A DNA stretch of 64,000 nt from Dyadobacter arcticus (GTDB lineage: Bacteria > Bacteroidota > Bacteroidia > Cytophagales > Spirosomataceae). Under the pieces are notes generated by a model. The model saw nothing but the letters and a program-made list of their open reading frames with translations. It did no database searches and was not told the DNA's origin. Position 1 is the first letter of the stretch, and each line of letters starts with the position of its first letter. Shown one piece after another: positions 25,518 to 35,136 of the stretch. Both the position numbers and the translations under genes were made by a program. The stretch covers positions 62,001 to 126,000 of the forward strand of contig NZ_JAASQJ010000004.1 in NCBI RefSeq assembly GCF_011762185.1, read 5' to 3'.

Positions 25518-26960
25518 ATGAAAAGAATTACTTTATTAGCATCATTTATCTGGCTTTTCAGCTTTGCTGTATTAACTGCCCAAACTATTCCGCCGACCGG
25601 CGGAGGGGCTGCTTCGCCAAATCCTCCTGCCTCCTGGACGGGTCCTACTGCGTCGACATCGAATAAAACGAACTATCAGGGAAATGCTGCCCAGGTTTGG
25701 ACTAGCAATCCGTTGCCTGGTGCTCCCGGTCAGGTGAACACGACTTTTTTAAGCTTGTATTCGAAAAATAGTGACATTTCAGGCGCATTTGTTACACTCA
25801 CTGGGCTCGCACCAGGATTCACATACGAAATTAAGTATGATATGATGTCTGCGGCTGCGAAAATTGGAGCTTCTAATACGGATTGGGCATATACTGGTGA
25901 AATTGGTATTTTTAATAGTACTGCTCAGGGATGGAATAACATTGCCAGCGTCAGCAAACAGCACCAGTTTACAATTGCGGATCGTTCGAAGTGGCTTTCC
26001 AACGTGTTTACTTTAACGGCAAAAAGCACTACGGCAATTCTAGGTTTTCGAGCATTAGGACAAACTGCGAAGGGTTCAATTGTAAACCTTAATATTAACC
26101 CAGGTGCGATAAAGGTTGTGTGTGGAGTCAATCCGCAGGTACCATTAAGCAAGACCAGCGTATATAACAAATGCTTTCAGCCGTATGCCAATCTTAATGA
26201 CGCATTTACCGGCGTTGTACCTCAAGGATGGACGTTGCATTGGTTCACAAATAACACTCATTCCGGAGGGGTCTTGTGGTTTCCAGGAATTATAAATACG
26301 CCTGGTGATTACTATGCTTTCTTTTATAACGGTACTTGCTACAATACAAACCTCAGCACGGCGAAAGTTACAGTTAGCATTAATCCAGCGCTTCCCAGCG
26401 ATGGTCAGGTTATACTTAGCAAAAGTGCTATAATTAACGAGTGCCCTGTTACAACAACAGTGAATCTCAACAATGCATTTACTGGTGCCCTCCCAGCAGG
26501 CGCAACTCTTTTGTGGTATACCAATCCCACCCATTCCGGATTGCCGGTTGCGGATCCGGCGCATGCCTCAGTTTTGATCAGCACCTATTACGCATTCTAT
26601 TATGATGTAGGGAATGATTGCTACAATACTGCTAATTCCACTTCATTTGTAAAAGTGACCAAGAGGCCCTGTGACCAGGCAGCGCCCTCTTATTTTGGGT
26701 TGAACGAAAATTCTGAAACCAAGTCAGACATTGTAATTTATCCAAACCCGGTTAGGGATGAGATTCAAATCAAGACAGCTGATTTAGATCAGATTTCCAA
26801 AATTCATATCTATGATTTAACAGGTTTGGAAGTTTACAAGTCGGGAAAGGTACCTACCCGGACCATTAATGTGAAACACCTGAGTTCGGGGACATATGTG
26901 GTAAAAATGTCTAAAACAAACGGCACAGCCAGCAGCTATAAAATCTTGGTTTCCAAATAA
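25518..26960 (+). CDS. T9SS-secreted protein with two Ig-like repeats and C-terminal sorting domain
   Basis: A 480-residue exported protein from ATG 25518 with a signal peptide (MKRITLLASFIWLFSFAVL, ending TAQ). The N-terminal half is a beta-rich domain (TFLSLYSKNSDISGAFVTLT). Two homologous segments follow, each with NLNxAFTG, L-W-F/Y-T-N-x-T-H-S-G and YYAF-Y..CYN motifs. The last 80 residues (DIVIYPNPVRDEIQIKTADL ... SSGTYVVKM ... YKILVSK) are a type A T9SS sorting domain, so the protein is secreted and anchored or released at the cell surface. Ligand unknown. A strong terminator follows the stop. Confidence 0.9.
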   Translation: MKRITLLASFIWLFSFAVLTAQTIPPTGGGAASPNPPASWTGPTASTSNKTNYQGNAAQVWTSNPLPGAPGQVNTTFLSLYSKNSDISGAFVTLTGLAPGFTYEIKYDMMSAAAKIGASNTDWAYTGEIGIFNSTAQGWNNIASVSKQHQFTIADRSKWLSNVFTLTAKSTTAILGFRALGQTAKGSIVNLNINPGAIKVVCGVNPQVPLSKTSVYNKCFQPYANLNDAFTGVVPQGWTLHWFTNNTHSGGVLWFPGIINTPGDYYAFFYNGTCYNTNLSTAKVTVSINPALPSDGQVILSKSAIINECPVTTTVNLNNAFTGALPAGATLLWYTNPTHSGLPVADPAHASVLISTYYAFYYDVGNDCYNTANSTSFVKVTKRPCDQAAPSYFGLNENSETKSDIVIYPNPVRDEIQIKTADLDQISKIHIYDLTGLEVYKSGKVPTRTINVKHLSSGTYVVKMSKTNGTASSYKILVSK

Positions 26961-26974
26961 AAAGTAATATCTCT

Positions 26975-27014
26975 ACCAACGCCAACCTGTGCTCAGGTTG
27001 GCGTTGGTTTTTTG
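26975..27014 (+). terminator. Rho-independent terminator of the T9SS cargo gene
   Basis: A perfect 15-bp stem pairs ACCAACGCCAACCTG (26975-26989) with CAGGTTGGCGTTGGT (26994-27008) around TGCT, followed by a T run. It lies 15 bp after the stop codon. Confidence 0.9.
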
Positions 27015-27058
27015 GTATAGTTATTTTGCAGTTATCCTACTCACTAAACAGCTCAGCC

Positions 27059-27829
27059 ATGCCGGAAATATGTGATTTGGAAGTCTTCAAAGACAATCTC
27101 AAAAAGGTTTATAAAAACAAGAAATTGGAAAAAGTTGTGATTGGGAAAGACACCAAAATAAAATCTTCTGAGAAGGAATTTAACGATAGTATTTCGGAAA
27201 AGACATTGAAGGATATCTCGCGACATGCAAAAGAACTCTATTTTAATTTTGGTGAAAATGACGTTGTCTCGATGCATTTAATGCTTCATGGACAGTTGAG
27301 TATGCCAGACGATGTGCCTGAAAAGTTCATTATCGCATTCATTTTTGAGGGTGTTAAACCGTTGGTTTTGAGTGATTACCAAAAGGTGGCCAATGTTACC
27401 CTTAATCCGAAAGAGAATAATGTCGTAGACGCACTTTCAAAGGAAATGACTGCTGAATGGCTGGAAGGGCAATTGCAAAAGAAGAAGGCGGCGATCAAAA
27501 CAGTTCTGACAGATCCAAAAGTGATTGGAGGAATAGGCAATGCTTATGTTGATGAAATCCTCTGGGAAGCCAGAATCGCCCCCGATTCCGTCGCTATGCA
27601 TATTCCAAAACGGCAAGTACATCAATTGGCGAAAGTGATTACAACCGTTATCCACGATTCAATCAAAAAAATCAAAGAGACGCATCCCGACATTATCAGC
27701 GGCGAGATTCGCGATTTCATGGCAGTACACAATCACAAACGCAAAACCAGCCCGACTGGGGAAGAGATTTTAACCAAGCAAGTTGGGGGAAAAACGACTT
27801 ATTATACGAACGAACAGGTGAAGTATTAA
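27059..27829 (+). CDS. Fpg/Nei-family DNA glycosylase with zinc-less finger
   Basis: A 256-residue protein. The start at 27059 gives MPEICDLEVFKDNL, placing the catalytic Pro2 and Glu3 as required for formamidopyrimidine-DNA glycosylases. The H2TH region is present (VIGGIGNAYVDEILWEARIA, residues near 160-180). The C-terminus reads HNHKRKTSPTGEEILTKQVG and GKTTYYTNEQVKY, with no Cys4 zinc-finger, which would usually hold the catalytic Arg. It thus resembles zinc-less finger enzymes. Role: excision of oxidised bases, with possible altered specificity. Confidence 0.88.
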   Translation: MPEICDLEVFKDNLKKVYKNKKLEKVVIGKDTKIKSSEKEFNDSISEKTLKDISRHAKELYFNFGENDVVSMHLMLHGQLSMPDDVPEKFIIAFIFEGVKPLVLSDYQKVANVTLNPKENNVVDALSKEMTAEWLEGQLQKKKAAIKTVLTDPKVIGGIGNAYVDEILWEARIAPDSVAMHIPKRQVHQLAKVITTVIHDSIKKIKETHPDIISGEIRDFMAVHNHKRKTSPTGEEILTKQVGGKTTYYTNEQVKY

Positions 27830-27920
27830 AACTTTAAATTTCAATAATAATCCAATGTCAGGCCACGTTCCTGCTTTTGTAACCGCTGTTATAAAACCTT
27901 CAACTTAATCCTTACATTCA

Positions 27921-29012
27921 ATGAAAGCAACTCCTTTGTTTGTCTGCTTTTTAGCGCTTGCTTGTGTCAATGCATTTGCGCAGTATGGCGGGTCCAGGAT
28001 TCCAAACGGGGAACCATCTAGTTTAAATTTTACGCCTGATGCAAGAAGCGCGGCTCTGGGAGAAGCAGGTGTGGCCTTAAACGCCGATGCGAATGCGACA
28101 TATTGGAATCCTGCAAAACTTGCATTCGCTGAAAGGGATTTCGGTGCAGCCGCTTCTTATACGCCTTGGTTAAGCTCTTTGGTAGAGGATATGTGGCTTG
28201 GATATGCCAGTGCGTACAAGAAGTTAGGCGAAAAACAGGCGATAGGCGCATCAGTCAAATATTTTAATTCTAAAATTTTTTATGCAACCGGTAATTCTAA
28301 AAATGGCTCCGATATAGCCGTCAGTGGGATGTATTCCAGACACTTAGGACAGAATTTTTCGATGGGGTTTACTTTAAAATATATTTCTTCAAACATTGGT
28401 ACCGGTGTTATAAATATGATCGCTTTGAAACCGGGACATGCTGCGGCGGCTGACCTCAGTGCTTATTATCATAAACAAGTTAGAAGCGGGGATTCGGGGG
28501 AAGATTTTAACTGGTCATTGGGCGCAATCTTATCCAATCTTGGCGGGAAAATAGATTTCGGTGCGGGTGGCGAATATTTTTTGCCAACCACTTTGAAAGT
28601 GGGCGGCAGCATTTCGTACACAGCCAGCGGAAAGCATCGGTTAAATGTAATTGCAGACCTGAGCAAGCTGACGGTGCCCACCCCAAACAACATTCAAAAT
28701 CCAAACCTACAATCATCATGGCAGGGTGTCTTACACTCGTTTTCAGACGCTCCCGGCGGATTCAAGGAAGAGATACAAGAAATTGCCCTGGCCATGGGGG
28801 CGGAATACTGGTATAAAGACATGGTTGCTTTGCGGGGAGGGTATTATGGGGAAGATAAAAGAAAGGGCGATCGAAAATTCGTGACAGCAGGCGCAGGTGT
28901 GCGCATTTTAAAGAACTACACGGCCGACTTTGCATATTTGTTTCCTGTAACTCAGGGGAGCCCGCTGGCCAGAACGCTTCGGGTATCAGTTGGAGCCTAT
29001 TTTGGCGGATAA
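27921..29012 (+). CDS. PorV-like type IX secretion outer-membrane protein
   Basis: A 363-residue outer-membrane barrel with signal peptide 1-20 (ends NAFAQ). The N-terminus FTPDARSAALGEAGVALNAD followed by ATYWNPAKLAF is the signature of the PorV/PorQ group, which helps release T9SS cargo and delivers it to the attachment complex. The end (TADFAYLFP ... LRVSVGAYFGG) is a typical barrel closure. Other porV paralogues are common in these genomes, so whether this is the main PorV is unknown. It is not next to other por genes here, though a T9SS cargo gene lies 1 kb upstream. Confidence 0.85.
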   Translation: MKATPLFVCFLALACVNAFAQYGGSRIPNGEPSSLNFTPDARSAALGEAGVALNADANATYWNPAKLAFAERDFGAAASYTPWLSSLVEDMWLGYASAYKKLGEKQAIGASVKYFNSKIFYATGNSKNGSDIAVSGMYSRHLGQNFSMGFTLKYISSNIGTGVINMIALKPGHAAAADLSAYYHKQVRSGDSGEDFNWSLGAILSNLGGKIDFGAGGEYFLPTTLKVGGSISYTASGKHRLNVIADLSKLTVPTPNNIQNPNLQSSWQGVLHSFSDAPGGFKEEIQEIALAMGAEYWYKDMVALRGGYYGEDKRKGDRKFVTAGAGVRILKNYTADFAYLFPVTQGSPLARTLRVSVGAYFGG

Positions 29013-29224
29013 AAAGGGAGACGGCTTTCTCAATTGTCATTGTTAAAAGAACGATCTTTATTTGAAAGTGCATGCAAATTGTAGCGCGTATAACGTATTG
29101 CGTTCAATTTTGTCAAGGTGCGTTCGTCAGTTGGAACAGGGTTTGTATCAAACTGAACAGGGCAGATAATTTTCTGGTAAATTGGGTTTCGAATGAGAAT
29201 TTAATTGACAATTTTTTGATTGCT

Positions 29225-29908
29225 GTGAAAAACTTAATACGCGTTGTGATAACGATTTCCATTCTTAATTTTCCTGTTGCGGGGCAAAAGGTCTTGCAAC
29301 AAGAAAATTGGAAATACGTCGCCGGCAAAGAAAATATTAAAGTTTATAATCGACCTGTTTCTAATTCTAAAATTAAGGCACTAAAAGCAGAGATGATTCT
29401 TGATGCAAGTGCATTGGAAGTCGTTGAACTGATTATGGATGTTGCAGCTGCAAAAAGGTGGGTTTGTCATACCAAATCTTGTGAATTAATTCGCAAAGTT
29501 TCGGAAAATGAACTGTACTACTATACTGAAGTAAGCCTTCCGTGGCCGCTTGATAACCGGGATTTTGTTGCTCACATCAAAGTTTCAGAAGATCCGGTTA
29601 CCAAAATTGTCACGGTGGATGCGCCCGCCGTTCCGGGATGGGTTGCCAAGAAGAAAGGAATTGTCCGTGTTGATCATTCAATTGGGTTATGGAAAATTCA
29701 GCCCATTTCAGCAAAAAAGGCAAAGGTAGAATATGTTCTGCAGGTGGATCCGGGTGGCGCGATACCCGCGCATGTTGTTAATATGTTTGCAAGCCAGGGC
29801 CCGATCGAAACTTTCATAAACATGAAAAAGGAACTGAATTTAAGATCCCTTAAACGTGCTGAAAATGGCAATATAAGTCCGGTCAACAACGCACCAACCC
29901 GGCATTGA
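29225..29908 (+). CDS. Secreted START-domain lipid-binding-like protein
   Basis: From GTG 29225 the protein is 227 residues with a signal peptide (KNLIRVVITISILNFPVAG); an ATG at 29072 would add 51 residues that look unlike protein. The rest matches a START/SRPBCC fold: ENWKYVAGKENIKVYNRPVS, then LYYYTEVSLPWPLDNRDFVA, and a C-terminal helix (GPIETFINMKKEL). START domains bind lipids or hydrophobic ligands in a deep pocket; a secreted version in bacteria is unusual but known. Ligand unknown. Confidence 0.82.
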   Translation: MKNLIRVVITISILNFPVAGQKVLQQENWKYVAGKENIKVYNRPVSNSKIKALKAEMILDASALEVVELIMDVAAAKRWVCHTKSCELIRKVSENELYYYTEVSLPWPLDNRDFVAHIKVSEDPVTKIVTVDAPAVPGWVAKKKGIVRVDHSIGLWKIQPISAKKAKVEYVLQVDPGGAIPAHVVNMFASQGPIETFINMKKELNLRSLKRAENGNISPVNNAPTRH

Positions 29909-29985
29909 CCCCAATGAATTTATAAGTAGGTCTTCAACGAGCGATACTTTCTTACTGAAATGGTTTAAGATTTACGACAGCAATC

Positions 29986-30219
29986 ATGGGAAAAGGGAAA
30001 GACCTTTTTGGTCACTACAACGATCTCGCGAAGCAAAAAGGGCCGGGTTCTAAGGAAAGCGCTTATGCAGGTGTTTTGTTTCAGGCGCTGTTGATGGTTG
30101 GCGAACGCAAAACCTTCGAACTCCTGGAAGAAGCCGATGCACAAGGCAAAAAACTCAAACTCCAATACCCGGAAGAAACTAAAAAAAGCGCTGCACCCAC
30201 GGGAATTATTCTGGTTTGA
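29986..30219 (+). CDS. Small conserved-looking hypothetical protein
   Basis: A 77-residue soluble protein with good coding character (MGKGKDLFGHYNDLAKQKGP; VGERKTFELLEEADAQGKKL). No family recognised and no membrane or export signal. It stands between the START-domain gene and the LytS kinase gene, 111 bp upstream of the kinase start. Confidence 0.6.
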   Translation: MGKGKDLFGHYNDLAKQKGPGSKESAYAGVLFQALLMVGERKTFELLEEADAQGKKLKLQYPEETKKSAAPTGIILV

Positions 30220-30336
30220 TCCCACCAGTCGTATAGCCAGGAAAGTGGGTGGTCAATTAATAAGTGGAATTGGTGTAACGGAAAATGAAATTTCGGACAG
30301 TTCGTGTAACTTGTATGGATATTTATCCAATTGCAA

Positions 30337-31485
30337 ATGAACAGTTTAGCTTCAAGTAAGCCACAGTCCAAAGCGCCGTCTGTCCACTGGGAATGGTTTC
30401 AGAAATACAAGCTGTACCACATTCCGTTTTGGATTGGCTATAATTACCTCTGGTGGGTGGTGGCAATGGGAAATCCGCTGACAGCCGCCAATAACATTCT
30501 GTTCACACCCCTGGCTTCAAAATTTATTTTCTATCTGGTTTTTCAGACACTCGCCGTCTATTTCAACCTATATTACCTCATTCCGAAGTTTCTTGAAAAA
30601 GGCCATTTTGCGACATACATGGCCTGCCTGCTGGTAACTATCGCCGTCACCGCCTCGCTGATCGTGCCGGGCTATCACATGGGCGCATACATGGCGGGCA
30701 TGACTTTGGAAGAATTATATGGAAAAGGAAATTATGATGTGATCCACATGGTGGTAGGAGGGCCACTTTCTTCCACAATAGCCGTGATTACCCTGGCCAT
30801 GAGCATTAAGCTGACCAAAAACTGGCTTCAAACCCAAAGAAGACAACAAGACTTGGAAAAGGAAAAGTTGGAAACGGAGTTAAATTTTCTCAAATACCAG
30901 TTCAACCCACACTTTCTCTTTAATAGCATCAATTCCATATTTTTTCTGATCCATAAAAACCCGGATATGGCCTCAGCTTCGCTGGCGAAATTCTCCGAGT
31001 TACTCCGTCACCAATTGTATGAGTGTAACGACCATGAAATCCCGCTTAGTAAAGAGATTACTTATCTTGAAAACTTTATTGAGCTGGAAAAGCTTCGCCA
31101 GAACGATAACCTTCAGGTGAATTTCGAATTTGCAAAGCTGGGAACAGAACACCTGGGAATCGCACCTTTCGTCCTGATGACATTTCTGGAAAATGCTTTC
31201 AAACATGTTTCCAAGCATAGCAACGAGGCAAACTGGATCGAGATCAAACTAGCAGTTGAGAACGAAAAACTCGGCTTTTTTATCGCAAACAGTACTTCAC
31301 ACGACAACGGAAATGATGTTGTGAACTATGGTGGTATCGGTTTGAAAAATGTGCGCAGAAGATTGGATCTTATTTATCCGGGAAAATATGAATTGGATAT
31401 CATAGATAAACCAGGAAGTTTTGAAGTGCAATTTAACGTGATACTGGAAATTGTAATGTTAACGCCGACGGCGCAAATTGCTTAA
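30337..31485 (+). CDS. LytS-type membrane sensor histidine kinase
   Basis: From ATG 30337 it is 382 residues (a TTG six bases earlier is possible). Four membrane helices span about residues 30-165, with little periplasmic domain. The cytoplasmic His_kinase domain starts YQFNPHFLFNSINSIFFL, with phospho-acceptor His192, and the ATPase part has APFVLMTFLENAFKHVSKHS and GGIGLKNVRRRLDL. It lies 14 bp upstream of its LytTR response regulator. This kinase class lacks a HisKA domain and pairs with LytTR regulators. Confidence 0.92.
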   Translation: MNSLASSKPQSKAPSVHWEWFQKYKLYHIPFWIGYNYLWWVVAMGNPLTAANNILFTPLASKFIFYLVFQTLAVYFNLYYLIPKFLEKGHFATYMACLLVTIAVTASLIVPGYHMGAYMAGMTLEELYGKGNYDVIHMVVGGPLSSTIAVITLAMSIKLTKNWLQTQRRQQDLEKEKLETELNFLKYQFNPHFLFNSINSIFFLIHKNPDMASASLAKFSELLRHQLYECNDHEIPLSKEITYLENFIELEKLRQNDNLQVNFEFAKLGTEHLGIAPFVLMTFLENAFKHVSKHSNEANWIEIKLAVENEKLGFFIANSTSHDNGNDVVNYGGIGLKNVRRRLDLIYPGKYELDIIDKPGSFEVQFNVILEIVMLTPTAQIA

Positions 31486-31499
31486 AATGAACCAAATAG

Positions 31500-32237
31500 A
31501 TGATTAGATGTGCCATTATCGACGACGAGCCTCTGGCGAGGGAAGGGCTTGCAGATTATGTCCGCGAGGTGGATTTTCTGCAATTGACTGGTACCTGTGA
31601 AAATCCATTGGAGCTGATGACGATGATGGACAAAACCCAGGTCGACCTGATTTTTCTAGATATTCAAATGCCAAAAATGAACGGGATAGACTTTTTGAAA
31701 ATCGTACAGAAACCGCCGATGGTGATCATAACGACAGCGTATCCGAGTTATGCATTAGAAGGTTTTCAGCTGAATGTGCTCGACTATTTATTGAAACCGA
31801 TCACATTCGACCGGTTTTATAAATCCGCCAATAAAGCCAAAGACTACCATCGTCTTCTGACCAGATCCCATTCTACGGAAGTCAAAGGCGAGATTGTTGA
31901 GAACTACTTTTTCATCAAATGCGGCAGCAAGTACGAAAAAATCTTTTTTGAAGACATTCTTTTTATTGAAGGCATGCAGAATTACGTGACTATATATACG
32001 TTGAAGGGAAAATACATTACGCTGCTGAATCTCAAAAACTTGGAGCAAAGCCTGAGCAGCCGGAATTTTATCCGCGTCCATAAATCCTACATTGTATCCA
32101 TTAGTAAGATCGAGGGTATTGAGGGTAATGAAATATTTATCCTTTCCCAGGTAGTACCCATCAGCAGGAATTACCGGGAACAGGTTATTGAGCAGGTTGT
32201 TAACAGCAAGTTGCTCGACAAAAACAAGGGCGTGTAA
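31500..32237 (+). CDS. LytTR-family response regulator
   Basis: A 245-residue regulator with receiver domain (Asp8-Asp9, phospho-acceptor Asp54 in IFLDIQMPKM) and a C-terminal LytTR domain (ILFIEGMQNYVTIYTLKGKY; FIRVHKSYIVSISKIEG). It follows the LytS kinase gene immediately, forming a pair. Targets are not evident nearby; the next genes are on the other strand. Confidence 0.93.
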   Translation: MIRCAIIDDEPLAREGLADYVREVDFLQLTGTCENPLELMTMMDKTQVDLIFLDIQMPKMNGIDFLKIVQKPPMVIITTAYPSYALEGFQLNVLDYLLKPITFDRFYKSANKAKDYHRLLTRSHSTEVKGEIVENYFFIKCGSKYEKIFFEDILFIEGMQNYVTIYTLKGKYITLLNLKNLEQSLSSRNFIRVHKSYIVSISKIEGIEGNEIFILSQVVPISRNYREQVIEQVVNSKLLDKNKGV

Positions 32238-32242
32238 TAACG

Positions 32243-33343
32243 CTATTTAATTTGGAAAAGGATCTTTACGAAATCCTGATTCTTTTCCCGTTTTTCGCTT
32301 TTTGTGATGTCTCTGTCAAAAGGACGGTTGACGTTATTGGAAGCAAGATCTTCGAGCCGTGTATCCACGATCAGATCGTAAGTGCCAGACTTCCAGCTTT
32401 CTGTTGGAACGAATAAACCCGTTTTCTCCTCATTTCTGAACTGCCATTTTCCAGGCGTCGATTTGCCTTTTTCATTGGTAACTTGCAATACCTCATCCAA
32501 AAGTCCGTGGTCCAGCGGTTCCTCAAAATCAACCAGCAATGCCGCAGGGGTTAAGGATTTGGGTACCGTTATTTTCCAGGATTTCGGCATTGGTGAGAGA
32601 CTGTCGCGGCCCACAGTAATAAATGACTTACTATAAGTTTGATCCAATGACGCGCCCTGTCCATCTTTCCATTTTTGAGAAATCATAATCCTGTAACCCT
32701 GGCTTTTCTGCATCGGAGCGCCCAGCCGTTTATTGGGCTGTAAATCGCGTTTGATCCTGCCAGGGTCCACCCACAATGTTAATTGCGTCCGATCCTCATT
32801 CCAAAGTTCTGGTTGAAGATCAAGGAATGCGCCTTTAACGGTATCCGCATCAATTTTCAGCAAAACAACATATTCGGCCGACTTTCCTTCCTGCATGGGC
32901 TGAGAAAATTGCAGATAGATTTTGAGCAGGTTTTCGGGCAATGTATCCTGCGTTGGATAGATGGCCAGGATTTTCGGCGCTTCGGAGGCTTCGGGTTTTG
33001 GTACTGTAAATGTCACAATGCTTTCTTTGCCAGAAAATATCTCATAATGCATTCCCCGCGTGAATGGAATGAGTGGGGTAAACATAATCACATTGTTTTC
33101 AATGCTGGCTTCTCCGAGAATCGAGGCGGGGAAATCGGAACCGCTCGTGCCTTGCAGGCGGATAAAGATATTTTCAGGTGATCGGCCGATATTATTGGCA
33201 ATTGAAACCGAAACTGCCTTTCTATCCTTCCAGACAATGGTCGCTTTTGCCGTCTCCTGATTAGTAGAGCAAGAAATGAGCAGGACAATGACAAAAAAAG
33301 TCAGGCTACACATGACGTGCAACCTGACCCTTATAACATTCAA
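32243..33343 (-). CDS. Exported lipoprotein with Ig-like (SbsA-type) domains
   Basis: A 366-residue product if translated from TTG 33343; ATG 33313 gives a shorter leader and ATG 33391 would overlap the upstream gene by 44 bp. All share the lipobox LLISCS, so the protein is lipidated. The mature part has SbsA-like Ig patterns: ILAIYPTQDTLPENLLKIYL with FSQPMQEG, and later a second module (PAALLVDFEEPLDHGLL; SGTYDLIVDTRLEDLASN). No enzymatic motif. It is 4 bp after the propeller-like gene and is likely cotranscribed with it. Confidence 0.72.
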   Translation of the reverse strand: MNVIRVRLHVMCSLTFFVIVLLISCSTNQETAKATIVWKDRKAVSVSIANNIGRSPENIFIRLQGTSGSDFPASILGEASIENNVIMFTPLIPFTRGMHYEIFSGKESIVTFTVPKPEASEAPKILAIYPTQDTLPENLLKIYLQFSQPMQEGKSAEYVVLLKIDADTVKGAFLDLQPELWNEDRTQLTLWVDPGRIKRDLQPNKRLGAPMQKSQGYRIMISQKWKDGQGASLDQTYSKSFITVGRDSLSPMPKSWKITVPKSLTPAALLVDFEEPLDHGLLDEVLQVTNEKGKSTPGKWQFRNEEKTGLFVPTESWKSGTYDLIVDTRLEDLASNNVNRPFDRDITKSEKREKNQDFVKILFQIK

Positions 33344-33347
33344 TTTC

Positions 33348-34460
33348 TTAAAGATAGCGTTCACTCGAAGTCCAAAGATCAAGACTGCCATTTGATCTGC
33401 GTTGCAGCAAAATCATCCGAGAATCGTCCAATTTATCCATCTGGATTACATTGGTGACTGGCAGGGATACGAAATCGACACCTGCTGTGGCGAAACTTTC
33501 CTCTACCGGAGTGGTCAGCGAGCCCTGATATGCCTCTATGCTTTTGTATTTTACTTTAAATACAGGTCTGGCCGAATTCGCCATCATTAGGAAGGATTCA
33601 TTGCCTTTTTTGACAGTGACCATATCAATCGGCTGATTTCCGCTGCCCATCTCGGCTACCGTTCTGCCTTTTACGTGCGTACCTGGTTTTAATTCATCCA
33701 TTGGGAAAAGTACAAGCGGCGTGCAGGTATAGCTGGCTACCAGATACTTTTTGCCATTGATGTCAGCGGTGGTGAATGTCTTGATGGGCGCGAGTGTTTC
33801 GTATTTTCCATGCGCCGCATGATAAATTTCCAACGTAGCCGCATCTTGCTTATCCGAAAAAGGAAAAGGAATGCTGCGGAAGGTGGAATTGAATTGCTGT
33901 CCCGAAAGCCCGCTTACCAGCACTTTCCCATCTGCAAAACCAATATCCGAAATGGCCGAGACGCGGATTTTATTTCCACGCTGGTCTTTTGCGTCTTCAG
34001 AAGGAACATTGTTCAGCGCCAGACTTGAAAAGGGAACATTCTTGGTGTTTACCGCCTCAATTTTGTCACCCATTATTTTAAATAAAACAGGCGTTCCGTC
34101 ACCGCTTTGAACAGCACAGTAAATCGTTTTTGAAACCGGATTCACCGCAACGTCCTGGATCATAATGTTTTCTGCTGTCGTTCCGAGCAGCGCAGCGATT
34201 TTTTGGTCAATGTTCTTGATTTCAACCGCAGCCGCTGAACTATTTGCAGCTGCATCTTTGGTATCCATCGCAAAAACCATCCCGCTTTTCGAGTCACCGA
34301 TAAACAGTACGCCATCCGGACCGAAAGTCAGCGCGCTGATTGACTTTATCTCAGGTGTACCCACTTTAAAGCCGTATTTGGCTTCCGCAAACCGGTTCGT
34401 ATTTGCCAGCAACGCCACTCCCGCGCAGAGTACAGCCAGCCCAAAATACATTTTTTTCAT
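33348..34460 (-). CDS. Secreted beta-propeller-like protein of unknown function
   Basis: A 370-residue exported protein (signal peptide about 1-25, ending RFAEA). Repeated strands such as ISALTFGPDGVLFIGDSKSG, ISDIGFADGKVLVSGLSGQQ and a late DMVTVKKGNESFLMMANSAR suggest a propeller fold with six or so blades. No catalytic or binding motif recognised. It is first in a two-gene operon with the lipoprotein, so a partner relationship at the cell surface is possible. Confidence 0.72.
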   Translation of the reverse strand: MKKMYFGLAVLCAGVALLANTNRFAEAKYGFKVGTPEIKSISALTFGPDGVLFIGDSKSGMVFAMDTKDAAANSSAAAVEIKNIDQKIAALLGTTAENIMIQDVAVNPVSKTIYCAVQSGDGTPVLFKIMGDKIEAVNTKNVPFSSLALNNVPSEDAKDQRGNKIRVSAISDIGFADGKVLVSGLSGQQFNSTFRSIPFPFSDKQDAATLEIYHAAHGKYETLAPIKTFTTADINGKKYLVASYTCTPLVLFPMDELKPGTHVKGRTVAEMGSGNQPIDMVTVKKGNESFLMMANSARPVFKVKYKSIEAYQGSLTTPVEESFATAGVDFVSLPVTNVIQMDKLDDSRMILLQRRSNGSLDLWTSSERYL

Positions 34461-34575
34461 ATCCGTTTAGTTTAGTGATTCGTGTCTGCTCCAAGTTAGT
34501 GAAAAGAAGGTTTGCGTATCGTTCTTACCTGTTCAAATCAATTTTTTATTATTAAACTCTACTGTTATTTCCCTG

Positions 34576-35076
34576 TTATTCAATGCCTTTCCAATACTCC
34601 CGGTCTATTTGATAAACCGCGCAATGATCCAGGTCAAATATCCTGTTTTCCACAAAACGGAATCCCAGTTTTTCATAGAACTTCCGCGCTCTGAAATTTG
34701 ACTCCAGAGGATCTATGATGACAGCGGTTACGGCTTTGTCAGTAAAGCAGCGGTCCAATGCGAGTTGCATCATGATCGTTCCATATCCTTTGCCCAAATC
34801 CTCGCTTTCGCCAATCCAGATATCAATAGCACGCAGATTATTGGAAATATCGCCCCAATAATGTGTTTCTTCAAGGGCCGGGTCTATAATCTGGATAAAG
34901 CCTATGGGCCTTCCTTCCAATTCAGCGATCAACTGTTCGCGCCATTCAGGCGTTTTCGGCAATTCCGTTTCCCATACCCAGTCGTCATTCGGATCCGACG
35001 CAATGCTATGCGGCTGCTCGTCCCAGTGTTGGAGCAGGGCGAGATCGTCGAGGGTTGCGGGTCTTAATGTGATCAT
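34576..35076 (-). CDS. GNAT family acetyltransferase, AAC(6')-like
   Basis: A 166-residue acetyltransferase (MITLRPATLDDLALLQHWDE). Motif A is ESEDLGKGYGTIMMQLALD and motif B is DPLESNFRARKFYEKLGFRF. The combination IDIWIGE..LGKGYGT and DPxxxNxRARxxYEKxGF recalls aminoglycoside 6'-N-acetyltransferases, but this is a resemblance and not evidence of resistance. Monocistronic; downstream of the toxin-antitoxin remnants. Confidence 0.88.
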   Translation of the reverse strand: MITLRPATLDDLALLQHWDEQPHSIASDPNDDWVWETELPKTPEWREQLIAELEGRPIGFIQIIDPALEETHYWGDISNNLRAIDIWIGESEDLGKGYGTIMMQLALDRCFTDKAVTAVIIDPLESNFRARKFYEKLGFRFVENRIFDLDHCAVYQIDREYWKGIE

Positions 35077-35136
35077 TGGCTAGATGAAATTAAAAGGAAT
35101 TAGACCGCCTAATTTAATATGTTTGTTCATAATTGA

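Noticed and set aside
34576-35076. Aminoglycoside resistance gene
   Set aside because: The acetyltransferase resembles AAC(6') enzymes in two motifs, but the resemblance is not enough to call resistance.
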